Below, one piece after another: positions 28,947-39,740 of a stretch of 64,000 nucleotides of DNA. The DNA is from Amblyornis subalaris (taxonomy: Eukaryota; Chordata; Aves; Passeriformes; Ptilonorhynchidae). Every line of letters begins with the position of its first letter. Within the stretch, counting starts at the first letter, position 1. Made by a program: the position numbers and the translations under genes. The stretch is taken from the NCBI GenBank assembly GCA_018881555.1, contig JACAXG010000123.1, positions 2,488,808-2,552,807 on the forward strand, read 5' to 3'. A model generated the notes under the pieces. It was not told the origin of the DNA. It ran no database searches and saw nothing but the letters and a program-made list of their open reading frames with translations.

Positions 28947-29088
28947 ATCACAGATCACAGAACATTCTGAGTTGGAAGGGACCCACAAGGATCATGGAGT
29001 CCAACTCTTAAGTGAATAGCCTGTACAGGGATTGAACCCACAACCTTTGTGTTGTCATCACTGTGCTTTATCCAAACTGTCATATCCT
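28947..29088 (-). mobile_element. tRNA-Ile-headed SINE with CR1-like tail (TguSINE1-like)
   Basis: Read on the minus strand, this begins near 29088 with a tRNA-like head. A degraded anticodon arm corresponds to the isoleucine type, and the T-arm region (complement of gggattgaacccacaacc at 29029-29046) matches the B box of tRNA-Ile. A linker and a tail follow, whose plus-strand sequence (cagaacattctgagttggaagggaccc, 28957-28983) is the reverse complement of the CR1 3' end. Fusion of a tRNA-Ile head to a CR1-type 3' end is the architecture of passerine SINEs that borrow CR1 machinery for retroposition. The D-arm region is mutated (ctttatccaaact where a tRNA-Ile has complementary ctctaaccaactgagc), so it is an old copy and not a working tRNA gene. 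I could not fix the target-site duplication. Confidence 0.8.
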
Positions 29089-29202
29089 ATCACAAAACAA
29101 AAGGACAGTAACAGGTGAGGGTGCACAACCCTGTGCCACACAGAGGTACCATTGTTGCGAATTATCTGAAATCAAAGTGGCTGCTCTATTTCATACCATT
29201 TA

Positions 29203-29253
29203 AGAAATAAAGAAATAATTAGCTTTAGAGAAATAAAAAAATAATTAACTTTA
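29203..29253. repeat. 26-bp-period tandem duplication
   Basis: The 25-base units at 29203-29227 and 29229-29253 are identical at 23 positions; both differences are G versus A. It is a simple local duplication just beyond the tRNA-like head of the SINE. Confidence 0.8.
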
Positions 29254-30834
29254 CAAAATTAAAATTAATGGTTCCTCCCTTCTATATACCTAATATATCT
29301 TTATAGGAAAAAATGATTGCCTTATATGTGAATTATTATCATACCCATCCAGACATGAGGAGTCAAGATCTCTTCAGTTTTGATGTAGAGAGGTATCAAT
29401 GCTGAATTTTCTNTTAACGTTCTATATTCTATTTTTTCTATATTTTCAAATAATAGTAATGCAAAAATCCACATCTCAGCTTTCTATGAGAAACAGACAC
29501 TAATCTTTCTTTAAGACAGCTTTAGACTCATTTGTTCACTTCTGCGTAACATAAAAGTTTTGATTTTTTCATACAAGATTTTACTTTACAGTAAAGACTT
29601 AACCATTTTGGTATTTAAAAACAACAGAACATAATCGGATTACTGAGAATTTAGAAGTGCTTTCACATCCCATACTTTACATGCATTTTTAATAACCATT
29701 TGTTATTACTGTTCTGTAATATGGAAATCCATATTATTGTTAATATTGCACAAATTCACAGCTAATCACATTAGAGTACCAAAGGAACAATTATAGTATG
29801 TGAATGTGTATAAAGATTAATATACATATCCTAATAAATCTCAGCTGACCCATTAATGTATAATGGGCCCAAAGGAGGCCTCATATCCTAGGTATATAAA
29901 TGGCACATTTCTTCCCCCCTCCCCTCCTTTCCTCATTTTGTTTTATATGTACAAACTGCCATAAAAAGGAAAATTAAGCCATACAAAACCACTCTCAAAC
30001 ATCAAGAGGCTAATCAAAAGCACAAACCACTTTCTTTTCTTATTATACTACAAGAATCACGCTAATATTTGACATGCATGTACAATGAGGTTTGGTTTTT
30101 TTTCCTCTTCCTTTTGAGAATAAGGCTTCTGAAGTAGTGGACAGGCATTCATTCCACATGCGCTCTGCAATGAGGAGCTATTACAAGTGGGTTACGGGAG
30201 GAACTTTTAGCTTTAATAGTAAATTATAATGGCTTGTTCTTGGTTTAGGGGGAGATACCTTCAACTGTTTTAATTAAATCTCTTGTTGTTTAAAATGAAA
30301 GAAAAAAGAGATAAATGATCCTTTTTGTTATGTAAGATATGCCTTACAATATCACTACATAGTGACAACTCCTTGTCCTCTTGTCACATCCTGTCCCTTA
30401 GACCATGCTGCAGAAAAGCAATTTTCTGCCTCAAAAGCACTCTATTTTTTAAGTTTGTCTCTGGGCAATTTTCAGGTCTACTAGAGCTGCACAACTGTAT
30501 ACAGATGAGAAAGACCCAAAATAGGGCAATTTATTTGATTCCTCCTCTTCAAAACATTTAGCTGAGATTGCATATCCAACAGAGAAACCCCAACAAGAAT
30601 ATTCAGAGATGACCTGCAGTGACACACATCTTTTTTCCACAAAAAATTTGCATTAAACATCTTCTCCAGACTTCTCAGATAGTCCAGATTTGACTTTTGT
30701 TTAATATGACCTTTAACACAAATATTTCCCAGGATATTAGCAGCTAATTTCTTTTTTAAAGGAGATAGCAAGAACTGGTCAGTTAAATAAAATATTTATG
30801 GAGTTTTTCAGAGAAAGAACAGTTTTTTTGTGAG

Positions 30835-30884
30835 CCTTTCTCTTATTTTATTTCTTTTTTTTTTCTTTTTTTTCTTTTTTTAGG
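30835..30884. repeat. Long T-rich/polypyrimidine tract ending in TAG
   Basis: About 45 bases are almost entirely T with a few C, ending in tttttttagg (AG at 30882-30883). It has the form of a strong plus-strand 3' splice site, but no coding frame continues downstream. An A-rich retroposon tail read on the opposite strand is an equal or better explanation. Confidence 0.6.
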
Positions 30885-31715
30885 AAAAAGATGTGCATTC
30901 ATTTGAATCCAGTTTCTCTCTTGTTAGAAAGTAAAGAACCACTTGGAGAGGAAAATACATCCTCCAAGTGTTCGGCTCCTGGTAACTTAGCATTTATCAA
31001 TGCCTGAAGCAAGTTTGACCTCAGTATTCCCCTGGTACATCTCTGCCCTAACACAGTAAGGGCGCTTTTCAACACAGCAAAGGCCTCGCCTTTATAACTA
31101 TCCACAAGTTGAAAACTACTTTGCCTGCACGGAAGTTTTTTAAGGAATTAGGATAGCTTCAGGATTTGGACCTTAGTTTGCCATGAATGTAACATTCACC
31201 AATCCATTGTCCGAGGCAAAAACTTGACAATAGTTTTGAGATTTTTCACGGAGCTACGTCAATTTTCAAATCTGAAAACAAATAAACCATAGGCTCCTCA
31301 GTGTGAAAAATCATGTTCAAATTTTGTATATACAGTTTTGAAAATTTTAAACCAGACTGATAGCTCATTTAGCCCTAAAGACATAAAATTATCCATTTAA
31401 TTTCTCTATTGTTGTCTTTTTTAATTCAATGATATGTACATTTAGTTTCAGAATTTCACGCTGATGTAGAAATCAATTATGTATTAAAAATCACTCTTAA
31501 TATNACCATCAGAAAATAACAAAACATAAAGTATGTCTATAACCTTACATGGCTCTGATAGTAGATTAGATCCCATCAGCTAAAGCATGAATTTTCTTTG
31601 CTAATACAATAAAGACCTTCAGTATGGATGCATTTTGAATTTTTATTTACCTGGCATGTAAGTATATTTAAAAATTGACTGAAAGGGAAATATCAATTTT
31701 CTTTCTTTTTCTAAG

Positions 31716-31984
31716 GTATAGAAAGGTTTGGGTTGGAAGGGACCTTAAAGATCATCTTGTTCAACCCCCGCTGCTGTGAACAGGGACACTTCCCACTAGA
31801 CCAGGTTACTCAGAGCCCCATCCAGCCTGGCCTTGAACACCTCCAGGGATGTGGAGTCCATAATCTCTCTGGGCAACCCGTTCAAGTGCCTCACCACCCT
31901 TACAGTAAAGAATTTCTTCTTAATATCTAATCTAAACATAACCTCTAAGTTTGAAGCCATTAGCCCTTGTCCTATCACTTGGCC
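31716..31984 (-). mobile_element. CR1 LINE fragment, 5'-truncated, 3' end of ORF2 and UTR
   Basis: Read on the minus strand, this is the last part of CR1. It enters ORF2 near 31984 (complement of cccttgtcctatcactt), encodes the C-terminal tail (FRLDIKKKFFTVRVVRHLN, then LEVFKARLDGALSNLV) and stops at 31796-31798. The short 3' UTR follows, with the characteristic end (plus-strand ggtttgggttggaagggacc at 31725-31744) and a truncated ttctat terminal repeat. The C-terminal frame is still open over about 55 codons, so this copy is fairly well preserved. 5' truncation is normal for CR1. It was inserted on the strand opposite to the two copies near 50 kb. Confidence 0.93.
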
Positions 31985-32619
31985 CTGAAGACAGAATTTG
32001 GCTCCTGTTGTGTCTGTCTGAATTTGTCTTTTATACAGGCCCAGAGTCCGTGCAAGCACACACAAACTGGATTGCATAAGAGAAATCTAGCATCAGCAGA
32101 ATAGGGAATTTGATTGAGGGCAAATCAGATTTCCATATATGCTTAAATTCATGCTTTAAATTAGTGGAGGAAAAATTTGTTAACATATATTGCTGTGGAC
32201 ACATAAGAGAAAAAGACCTTTATGACTTAGTTCTTTATGTGTGCAAGTGGTAATGTTTCCCTAGCACATCTTATATTCAGTTCCTGAGGTAGGACTGGCA
32301 AGTGTGGTAACACAATTGTGTATAGTCTCACAGAGATAAAGATGAATAAAACTGTAAGCCATGAAAACTTTGAAAGTGGCTAAAGTGTAACACTAAAAGA
32401 AGAATATAATTCTTTTAAGGTATCTTCATCTCCATTGTCTGCTTTAGACTGCTTGAATATTTAGCTGTGCAAGAAACTCATTAATGTACATGTAGCTGGC
32501 TGGCAAACCTTCAGTTTGGTGGCTGTTTGCTGTCAGCTGGTCACAGCTGGCTGATGATTCAAAAGTCTAGGTGCCAACTGATGCTCTATTCATTTCGGTG
32601 TAACAATAATGCAATTGCT
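31985..32619. other. Noncoding stretch between CR1 and GC-rich block
   Basis: Nothing recognised. The first 60 bases (to about 32050) might be a diverged continuation of the CR1 copy, because the complement of ttttatacaggccc resembles a CR1 word, but the match is too weak to extend the element. Confidence 0.45.
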
Positions 32620-33145
32620 ATGTCAATCAGACATTACCAGGCCTCTCTCTCCTCTGGGACTCCAGCCGGACCACAGTGTCCTGGTTTCCACACGCTCCGG
32701 CGTGGGCACCCCCCCCACAGGCTGCGAGTGCATCCCCCGTGGGCCCCCATGGGCTGCAGGGGCACAACTGCCTCACCATGGTCCTCACCACAGGCTGCAG
32801 GGACATCTCGGCTCCGGTGCCTGGAGCACCTCCTCCCCCTCCTTCTGCACTGACCTCGGTGCCTCCATTGCTGTTCCTCTCACATATTCTCATTCCAACT
32901 CTTCTCTAGCTGGAAAATTACAACTGCACCCAACTTTGTTTTGATTTGTTCTTAAATATGTTATCGCAGAGGCGTTACCATCATCTCTCATTGGCCCAGC
33001 CTTGGCCAGCAGCACGTCCATCATCAGAGCCATCAGGGATTGGCTCTGCTTGACATGGTGGAAGCTTCCAGCAGCTTCTCAAAGAAGCCACCTCTGTGGA
33101 CCCCCTGCTACCAAAACACAGGCCCTGCAAAACCAACACAAAGCA
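32620..33145 (-). mobile_element. GC/CpG-rich repeat-like block, probable retroelement promoter/leader
   Basis: This block of about 525 bases is sharply richer in GC and CpG (roughly eleven CpG) than its AT-rich flanks. Read on the minus strand it starts near 33120 with TGTTTTGGTAGCAGGGGG and then has a CCAAT motif (complement of attgg at 32990-32994). About 30 bases on is a TATA-like ATATTTAAG (complement of 32951-32959). A GC-rich leader follows with three degenerate copies of a CTGCAGCC(T/C)(G/A)TGG unit (complements near 32718, 32751 and 32791). From memory, sequence of this kind is repeated many times in songbird genomes, but I cannot say whether it is an LTR/ERV region or a CR1-type 5' leader. 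Its 108- and 111-codon plus-strand frames are side effects of GC richness. Confidence 0.5.
32951..32994 (-). promoter_or_regulatory. CCAAT and TATA-like pair in the GC-rich block
   Basis: On the minus strand, GGGCCAATGAGAG (complement of 32986-32998) precedes ATATTTAAGAAC (complement of 32948-32959) by about 30 bases. That order and spacing is typical of a polymerase II promoter and of LTR U3 regions. It supports a retroelement promoter but does not prove activity. Confidence 0.4.
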
Positions 33146-33594
33146 ACAACTGGTATTGAAAAAAACCCCAACAACTTGGCCTTAAATTCCTCCTTTTTGC
33201 CTATTAATTGCATTCTATTTGTTTATATATTTTTGCTGGTTTGGTACGGATAACTGCATACATTCAAAATCAGAAAAATATAATTTATGCCAAAGAGTTA
33301 AGGAATTACTTAACAGCAAATCTATTGCCAGTGTAACTTGATAATATACATGTAAAGTTTCTTTAACTAAGTCTTACATATTCAAGGGTCCAGAATGCCT
33401 TTTAATCATACTTTTGCAAAGCAAACAGAAAAGCAAGCACAGAAAAGCTGTATACCTGAGAGAAAGAGATGAAGTACTAAAGAAAAAATGGCCTAATTGA
33501 ATGATTCATGCCCCTGACATGAATCCCTGGATTCATGTGAAGCAAAGTATACTGTAGGATATAGAAGATATCTTTTTTCCTTAGCAGGGAAGTT

Positions 33595-33626
33595 AAAAAA
33601 ATATAAAAAAATAAAAAAAAAAAAAA
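33595..33626. repeat. A-rich low-complexity tract
   Basis: Runs of A interrupted by single T bases. It might be the A-rich tail of an old retroposon, but no body is visible upstream. Confidence 0.8.
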
Positions 33627-35512
33627 CCTTTGAGAAAATGTATTTGCTTCCAAAAACATTTCTATAACTTATAAAACCAAATAAAATCGGAATTCTATTT
33701 TATGTGAGTTCTAGGTAACCTTTGTTAAGTCAATGTTTTCTTTGTTACAAAAAATCAATCTCTTAAGTTGAAAGGCATTTTTGCAATGACTATTCAGTAA
33801 AAAATGCATGAGCAGTCCTTAAAACGGAGACTGAGACCTCTCCTTTCTTCTCTGTGGAGACTATACTAACCACAAGGAACACAGTTGTGTTCCTTCTGAT
33901 CCTTCCATTCCCTTTCATTTTCTAAAGTTTCTCAGCATAAGTGATGAACACAGGAGACTTCTTTAAGAATGGTGTCTAGACTGTGTGTCTAGATGGAACT
34001 TGTTCAGAAGCTTCATTCCCTTACAATCCTCTTGGTGGGACGGCCAATGTTTGCTGCTAGTAACACACAGACTGACATAGCAAGGATGGAATTCTAAGGC
34101 TACAAATGGCAACTGAGCTAAAGCTTAAGTTCAGTGATGAATATGGGCACCCTTCATCTTGTGAATGTTCTCACATTTACTCTGCTTCTAGTCAGCTGCA
34201 ATTCCTGCTCTGACAAAGATGCCTTTGTAGCCCAAACCCATGAGATTTGTGGCACATCTCTTATCCCCACACTTANGGCATGACTCCTTTTAGCATCTTA
34301 TGCTGAAACTTGTCATTTAGTTCACATAATACGGAGTTGGGTGCCAGTCCAANTGCCAGATGCTTGAAACCTAAGTAATGACATCATTCTCTGTGGTACT
34401 CATACACAAGTTCCTTATTACGGTTACCATAAAATTCACAGTTTCATGAGTACAAATTGTTAGTTAAAAATGCATCTAATCTGAATCAAAATTAAAATAA
34501 GACTCAAATTTGTTACAGACATAAAATAGAAAGCAAAGAGAGAAACAAACAACAGAAACAAAACAAATTTATGAAATATCTTTTCTTCCCTCCTCTTGCA
34601 ATAAGATATCTGAATAATAACACTTTATTTCAATTTTTCTGTGTAATTGTAACCAAGTAACAAGAAGATACGCATAATAACTTTGACCTGGATGTTTGAA
34701 TAGCAGATCAGACAGCTACTGAATTACCTGAAAGTATTACCACATGAGTAGCTTGTGCTTCTTAAATGCTGTCACTCAAAAGGCTTTTGGCATCTCTTCA
34801 GAGCCCCCTCATTTACTTCCTTTACACAGTAGTAAACTTAGATTGCCTCATACGTTCATAGATAAAATAGCTACATCATTCATATTTTAAAGTTTTTCTT
34901 GTACTCAAACAAATCATATAATCAAAATTATATTTACCTTAGAAAAGGAATAACTTATCTCCATGATTTTCATATGTGCATAAAATTATTTCTATTTTTT
35001 TTTCAATCTGCTAAACTTAATTTTTATGGCACGTCTGATGAACTGCAGATGTGTTACTCTAGAATTTACCAGCATCTTTGTGATTTTATATTAATATTTT
35101 GATGACTCTGAATTATTTATTAATTTCTTTCATCTCCGAACATTTCATGTAAACAATCACTGACTAGCCTTCTCCAATCTTATTGGTGAATCAGATTTAC
35201 ACACCAGCATTTGGGATGATCTAGCTAAATAATCACTGCAAAATCTCAAGTTAACATCAGCAATTCACTTTAATATACTTTTTAAGTTAAAAACCTTGGG
35301 CAGGGAGAATTGTTTTGTTTTATCTGTTATTTGAACAAAGAAAAGATGCAAAAAGGAATTAAGAATCATAGTATTGTTTACAAAAATTTGCCATTTAATT
35401 TAAAAAAACCCAAACATTTGTTGAAAGTTTTTTTTTTTAATTGAGCTGTCTCTTAATCCCAATGGTAGCATGGGGATCCCAGCTACTTTTGTATCCTTTT
35501 TAATGCCTGCAT

Positions 35513-35538
35513 ATTTTAGCCTTACCTAAGGCTAAAAT
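35513..35538. repeat. 26-bp near-perfect palindrome
   Basis: attttagcctta and taaggctaaaat are exact reverse complements with only cc between them (12-bp stem, 2-base centre). The GC-containing core (agcctta/taaggct) makes it less trivial than the AT-only palindromes elsewhere in the window. It could be a cruciform, a dimeric protein-binding site or chance. Confidence 0.8.
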
Positions 35539-37778
35539 TGCAGTCTGTATGTATGCCCTATCTCACTCCACTTAGCAATTTTTTAGCTGGCTGATTGTCA
35601 AGCGTTAAGCAAACAGGAGAAACAAAGCAAGTCTTAAAGATAATTAAGACCCTTACAAGTTTCAGGAATGGAGATCTAAATTAATATCCCCAGAGACAGG
35701 AACGTGGATAGGAGATGGCTTGGCTACTCAGCATTCAGGGAGGTGCAGACTAAGCACAGCTCTAGTGTTTCTCAGGCAAAGAGGGTAATAAGGGGAATAG
35801 GGAAATCAGGGTTGCAGTTGAAATTGGTGACCTTATAGTACAAAGAAAACAAGATTTCCAGAGGAAAGCTGCCTTTATTAGTTCTACCTCCTTAAGCATC
35901 TACTTTCTTAGTTGGCAGTTTATGGAACTTTTCTATGATTCCAGTTACATCAGATTCCCAAGAATTTAGATATAAGAAAAAGAAAAATGAAGAAAAAAAC
36001 ATATAGATTCAAAGAAAAATGTACATTCTTTTACAGCAAACTCATTTAGTTAGGGGAGAGCAACACTATATAAGACTAATGACAGTTTATACTTCTGGAA
36101 GTTAATGCACTGTGCACAATCAATTGATATTTGAAACTAGTTGCAAGGAAGTGTCCTCATAAAGCTTCGTACATGGTTCAGAGCTACAGGCTTCAAAGGG
36201 GTAAACTTGCCTTTTAAAGTTCTGTGTTAGACCTTACAGTATATATTTTCCCAAACTCCTGATATATAGTTGAGGTTTAAGAAAAACTGATAAAATAATC
36301 AGAGGTGGATTAATACTCTGACATAATAGGTTAAAACCAAGAATGTTTTCTTCACATAGAGGGAGTATTTATATCTATGTAATATTTAATATATTTATTT
36401 ACCAATTTATGCCTCTCANTTTTCTTGAATTAAGCCCTTTGTAAAATGTCAAATTTGAACAAAATATCAAATATGTGCAAAATGCAATAGAGGCAGTGAA
36501 TTACTGAATCTAGAACCATCTGGTAGATCACACTGAAGTACATGGTTGTATGAAAGAAGAACTTAAACAGGAAAATATAATATTACAAATTATTGGCATG
36601 CTCGGTCAGTTCTTTCTAANGTGGACGTAGCCAAAAGTAAAAAAGCCACCTCTTTTTTGATCTAACAGATATTTTATGTACTGATAAATGGCAGTGATTA
36701 TATTTGATCCTCTCTGGTCACATGCAAACTTCTACAAAGCTGCTGCACTCTCTTAGTGAGGATAAATCAGTTGCTGTGATACCAACATAACTTCTGATCA
36801 CTCAATTACCGGTTATTAGTATACCAGCTGCTCTTGCAAGATTTCAAGAAATGCCATTATAACTTAGAATAACGAGTTGTGAACTGTATGCCTATACTTG
36901 GAAACTGGCATGGAAAGAAGAAAATCAGAATCTTTAATTGTTGGACTGTGTATAGTTCTGTCCTAGCCATTTTAAAAGAAAGCAGCTACATATGAAAAAT
37001 ACCATAGTACTATCAAATAGCAATTTATTGCATAAAGCTACTGTAAGTCTATGCAACATCCTCTAAAAATATAAAAACTGAGTTGATAGAGAAGTTTAAA
37101 ATGGAAACTTTAAAGTCAAAGAAGGCCTTTCCCAAAACATGAATGTTCTCACGTTTTCAACAGTGCGCAACCTTACCATCATACGTCACTGAAATAGTAT
37201 GTGATTATGAGTACCACAATGTTACTAGATGAAAAGCTGTAGAAAATTTATTCATCCAACACACTCATTTTTTTGAAAGTGTTATTACAATGATCCCATG
37301 CCAGACTGAAGACCTATTTCAGTTGTAAGAGATTCACACAAATCCTCAAAAACAATCCTGATACAGATTTACCTGTATACCCAAATGCAAACCCCCAAAT
37401 TACCAAGTAGCCAGAACTCCATCACACAGCTGATACAGAAACAAAGAAAAAACATTAATAGTGCATAGACATTTATGCAATTCTACTAACATTTTCCCCT
37501 CTTCCTTCTCTTCTCAATTCTGTCCCCTGATTACTAGTAGTCACAGAAAGTGGTGACAATTTTAACACATAGCTGAGGAACTTATAAATAGCACCACTGT
37601 TCACTCTTTAAGCAGAGAGATAGATAGTAGATACACCAGCCTTTCATTTCCTGAAAGTGTTCTATTACTTAAAAGGCATTATTTTATTAGGCTGGTGCCA
37701 TAATGCTTTTATTAATATTTCTTTTGAAGATGCTCTGATCCTTTAAACTGACATACTTCAAGTACACATATGGTTAAG

Positions 37779-37793
37779 AAAAAAAAAAAAAAA
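37779..37793. repeat. Poly-A run (15 A)
   Basis: Fifteen A followed by ttaaaaa. It is a homopolymer tract with no recognisable retroposon body next to it. Confidence 0.85.
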
Positions 37794-38699
37794 TTAAAAA
37801 ATCAAACATTACTTATCATATAGTCATAAATGATACATCACAGTTCTCTGACTGTTGTCTGAATAGGAAATAATTGCAATAACACAGTTAATACTGAATG
37901 GCAGCTAAGTGACTCTTTTCCATGTCTTAATTTTAATATGTGTAACCCTTAAATAATTTCCAGTCTTAGATCCTGCACATATTTACAGCTTCCAAACTGT
38001 TCCAAGCAAGGTTAAATATTTTTTGTATTTGTGCATGTACTTTATATTGTTATGTTGTATGGTACTGTAAATATTCCTGNGCCATGGATGACTATTTCAC
38101 TATCTACCCATCTGGTTTCAAGACTGAAAATCTCTTTAGCCAATACTGGATGTTTCAAGCAGGATAAATCTGCTGNGATAGTCTCAAATGACCTGAAAAG
38201 TTTTTTCAGTACTGAACTATGTAACTTAGACAGCCTTATGGAACTACTAAAGTTACGACATCATTCCTGGACTGCCCTGAAGGTATCAGAATTTCTGCAG
38301 TGCTGTGATTTCACTCTAGGTATATTTCCCAAATCAGAAGGGTCCCAGAACACAGCTTCTAATTATCTTTCTTAATTCCTACGCTTGGGAAACTTTCATC
38401 TTGCCATATTTGGGGCATTATCATAAATTTATACCATTCCAGACCACTTAGCCATCAGAAAGTAACAGGAAGAGACGGGAGTGTCTTGTCAGGAAATATT
38501 TTTCTCTGTAAAACATTATTTTGAGAGACTGATTCTTATAGTTTCAATAGTTATCACATGGATGTGTTCTATAAATGCTTATAATTCTAGAGAAGTAAGT
38601 GTTGTTAAATAACTGAAGTTATTATTATTACAGAAGGAAAAAAAACCAAACCCACAAGCAACACCTGCATATGTGGGGTTTTTTGAAACTGAAAAAATG

Positions 38700-38930
38700 G
38701 AAACCCCGCAGGTCAACACAGCGCTTTGAAACAAGTTTCTTTGCACCAAGGAACTGCTTTCCCCACGTGGTCACTCACCAATATTTATGAGGGAAGGTCA
38801 CTTGGAATGCCACCAGCACACGGAAAAACAGGACGAAAGGAGAAGTTTTCTGTCTTCACTGAGCTGGGTGATTCTGCCAAAGTGATAGCCGACATTGACA
38901 TTACACAAGGGAAGGGTTGTCGTAGTCTCA
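38700..38930. other. CpG-retaining patch in AT-rich DNA
   Basis: Seven CpG dinucleotides (near 38707, 38722, 38766, 38821, 38833, 38890 and 38918) fall within about 215 bases, well above the surrounding density. A CACGTG E-box is at 38764-38769. A plus-strand open frame of 101 codons (38726-39031) covers the patch but matches no protein I know. CpG retention can reflect sequence constraint, lack of germline methylation or recent insertion; the sequence alone cannot decide. Confidence 0.3.
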
Positions 38931-39604
38931 CAGTCCCAGCTCTGCTGCAGAAACAAAACAAAACAAAGCCAGAAATAAAAACATATGTGTATACTTTTCA
39001 AATAAATAATGCCAAAACATTAAAACTCTGATCTCTGGAATATAAATAAAGCTTTAATCTTGCCTTTGAAATAGCTATCTCAAACCTACTTTAAAAATAA
39101 GATTTAAAAAGACCCCTAAGAAATCNAATGTTCTTCCGTAAAATTAATCAATCACTTTAAGGGTTTAGTGGAAAGAAACGGCCATAAACATCTTATGTGC
39201 TCAGCTGGTGGTAGAAGGCAGACAAAAATTACAATTCTGATAAAAATGAGGAAAAGCTGAGATTTGAAGTGAAGATTGCATGCAGAATACATGATAGGCA
39301 ATGACAGGAAATTTTATAGGTGAATGTGGCTATAGCTGAACATGGCCTACGGAAAACTTAAGGGAAAATTGAAGGATTAATGAGAGATCCCTATTTATTT
39401 ATTTAATTTTCTTAGCATCTGTGTGAATTATTACCTATACGTCTTATACGTCCTAAAAGAAAAAACTGTGATGAATAAATAAACAGCTCTAGAAATCTTC
39501 AATAGGGTCCTTTACCTTGCAGGGAATATTATCATTGGCTTTTGATACAATTTCTGCTGCAGGGAAAGACTTTCAAAGCTCAGAATGCTGAAGTATTGCC
39601 AGGC

Positions 39605-39740
39605 ACTCAAAGACCCCCTGCTGTGCGCGTCAAACTAAGAAATCTCTCTGAACTTGTCGAATTAAAAGTCATCTCTCTCGCTCTGCAACCCCTGCATGAG
39701 CTGGGAAGCTCTGTCCTCATTTTTTTAGGCTTTCCACGAT
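39605..39740. other. Second CpG-retaining patch
   Basis: Five CpG (39626, 39628, 39658, 39680 and 39737) lie within about 115 bases, including tgcgcgtca. A 66-codon plus frame and a 73-codon minus frame both cross it and neither is recognisable. It is a candidate conserved noncoding element on composition alone. Confidence 0.25.

Larger units (their letters stand above)
29089..31715. other. AT-rich noncoding stretch with simple repeats
   Basis: No gene recognised. It contains a 26-bp-period tandem duplication (29203-29253), a pyrimidine-rich patch at 29912-29934 and a long T-rich tract (30835-30881). A 68-codon minus-strand frame (31105-30899) sits in a slightly CpG-richer patch but matches nothing known. 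Confidence 0.55.

Noticed and set aside
29020..29088. Possible tRNA-Ile gene
   Set aside because: The tRNA-like head is mutated in the D-arm region and is joined directly to a CR1-type tail, which makes it a SINE and not a functional tRNA gene.
32527..32944. Overlapping plus-strand frames of 77-111 codons rich in Pro, Ser, Gly and His
   Set aside because: They fall in the GC-rich repeat-like block, where stops are scarce; the coherent signal is on the minus strand and looks regulatory.
38031..38375. 114-codon plus-strand frame as a possible exon
   Set aside because: It contains two N, matches no known protein and has no convincing splice sites or codon bias; its length is within chance for the window.
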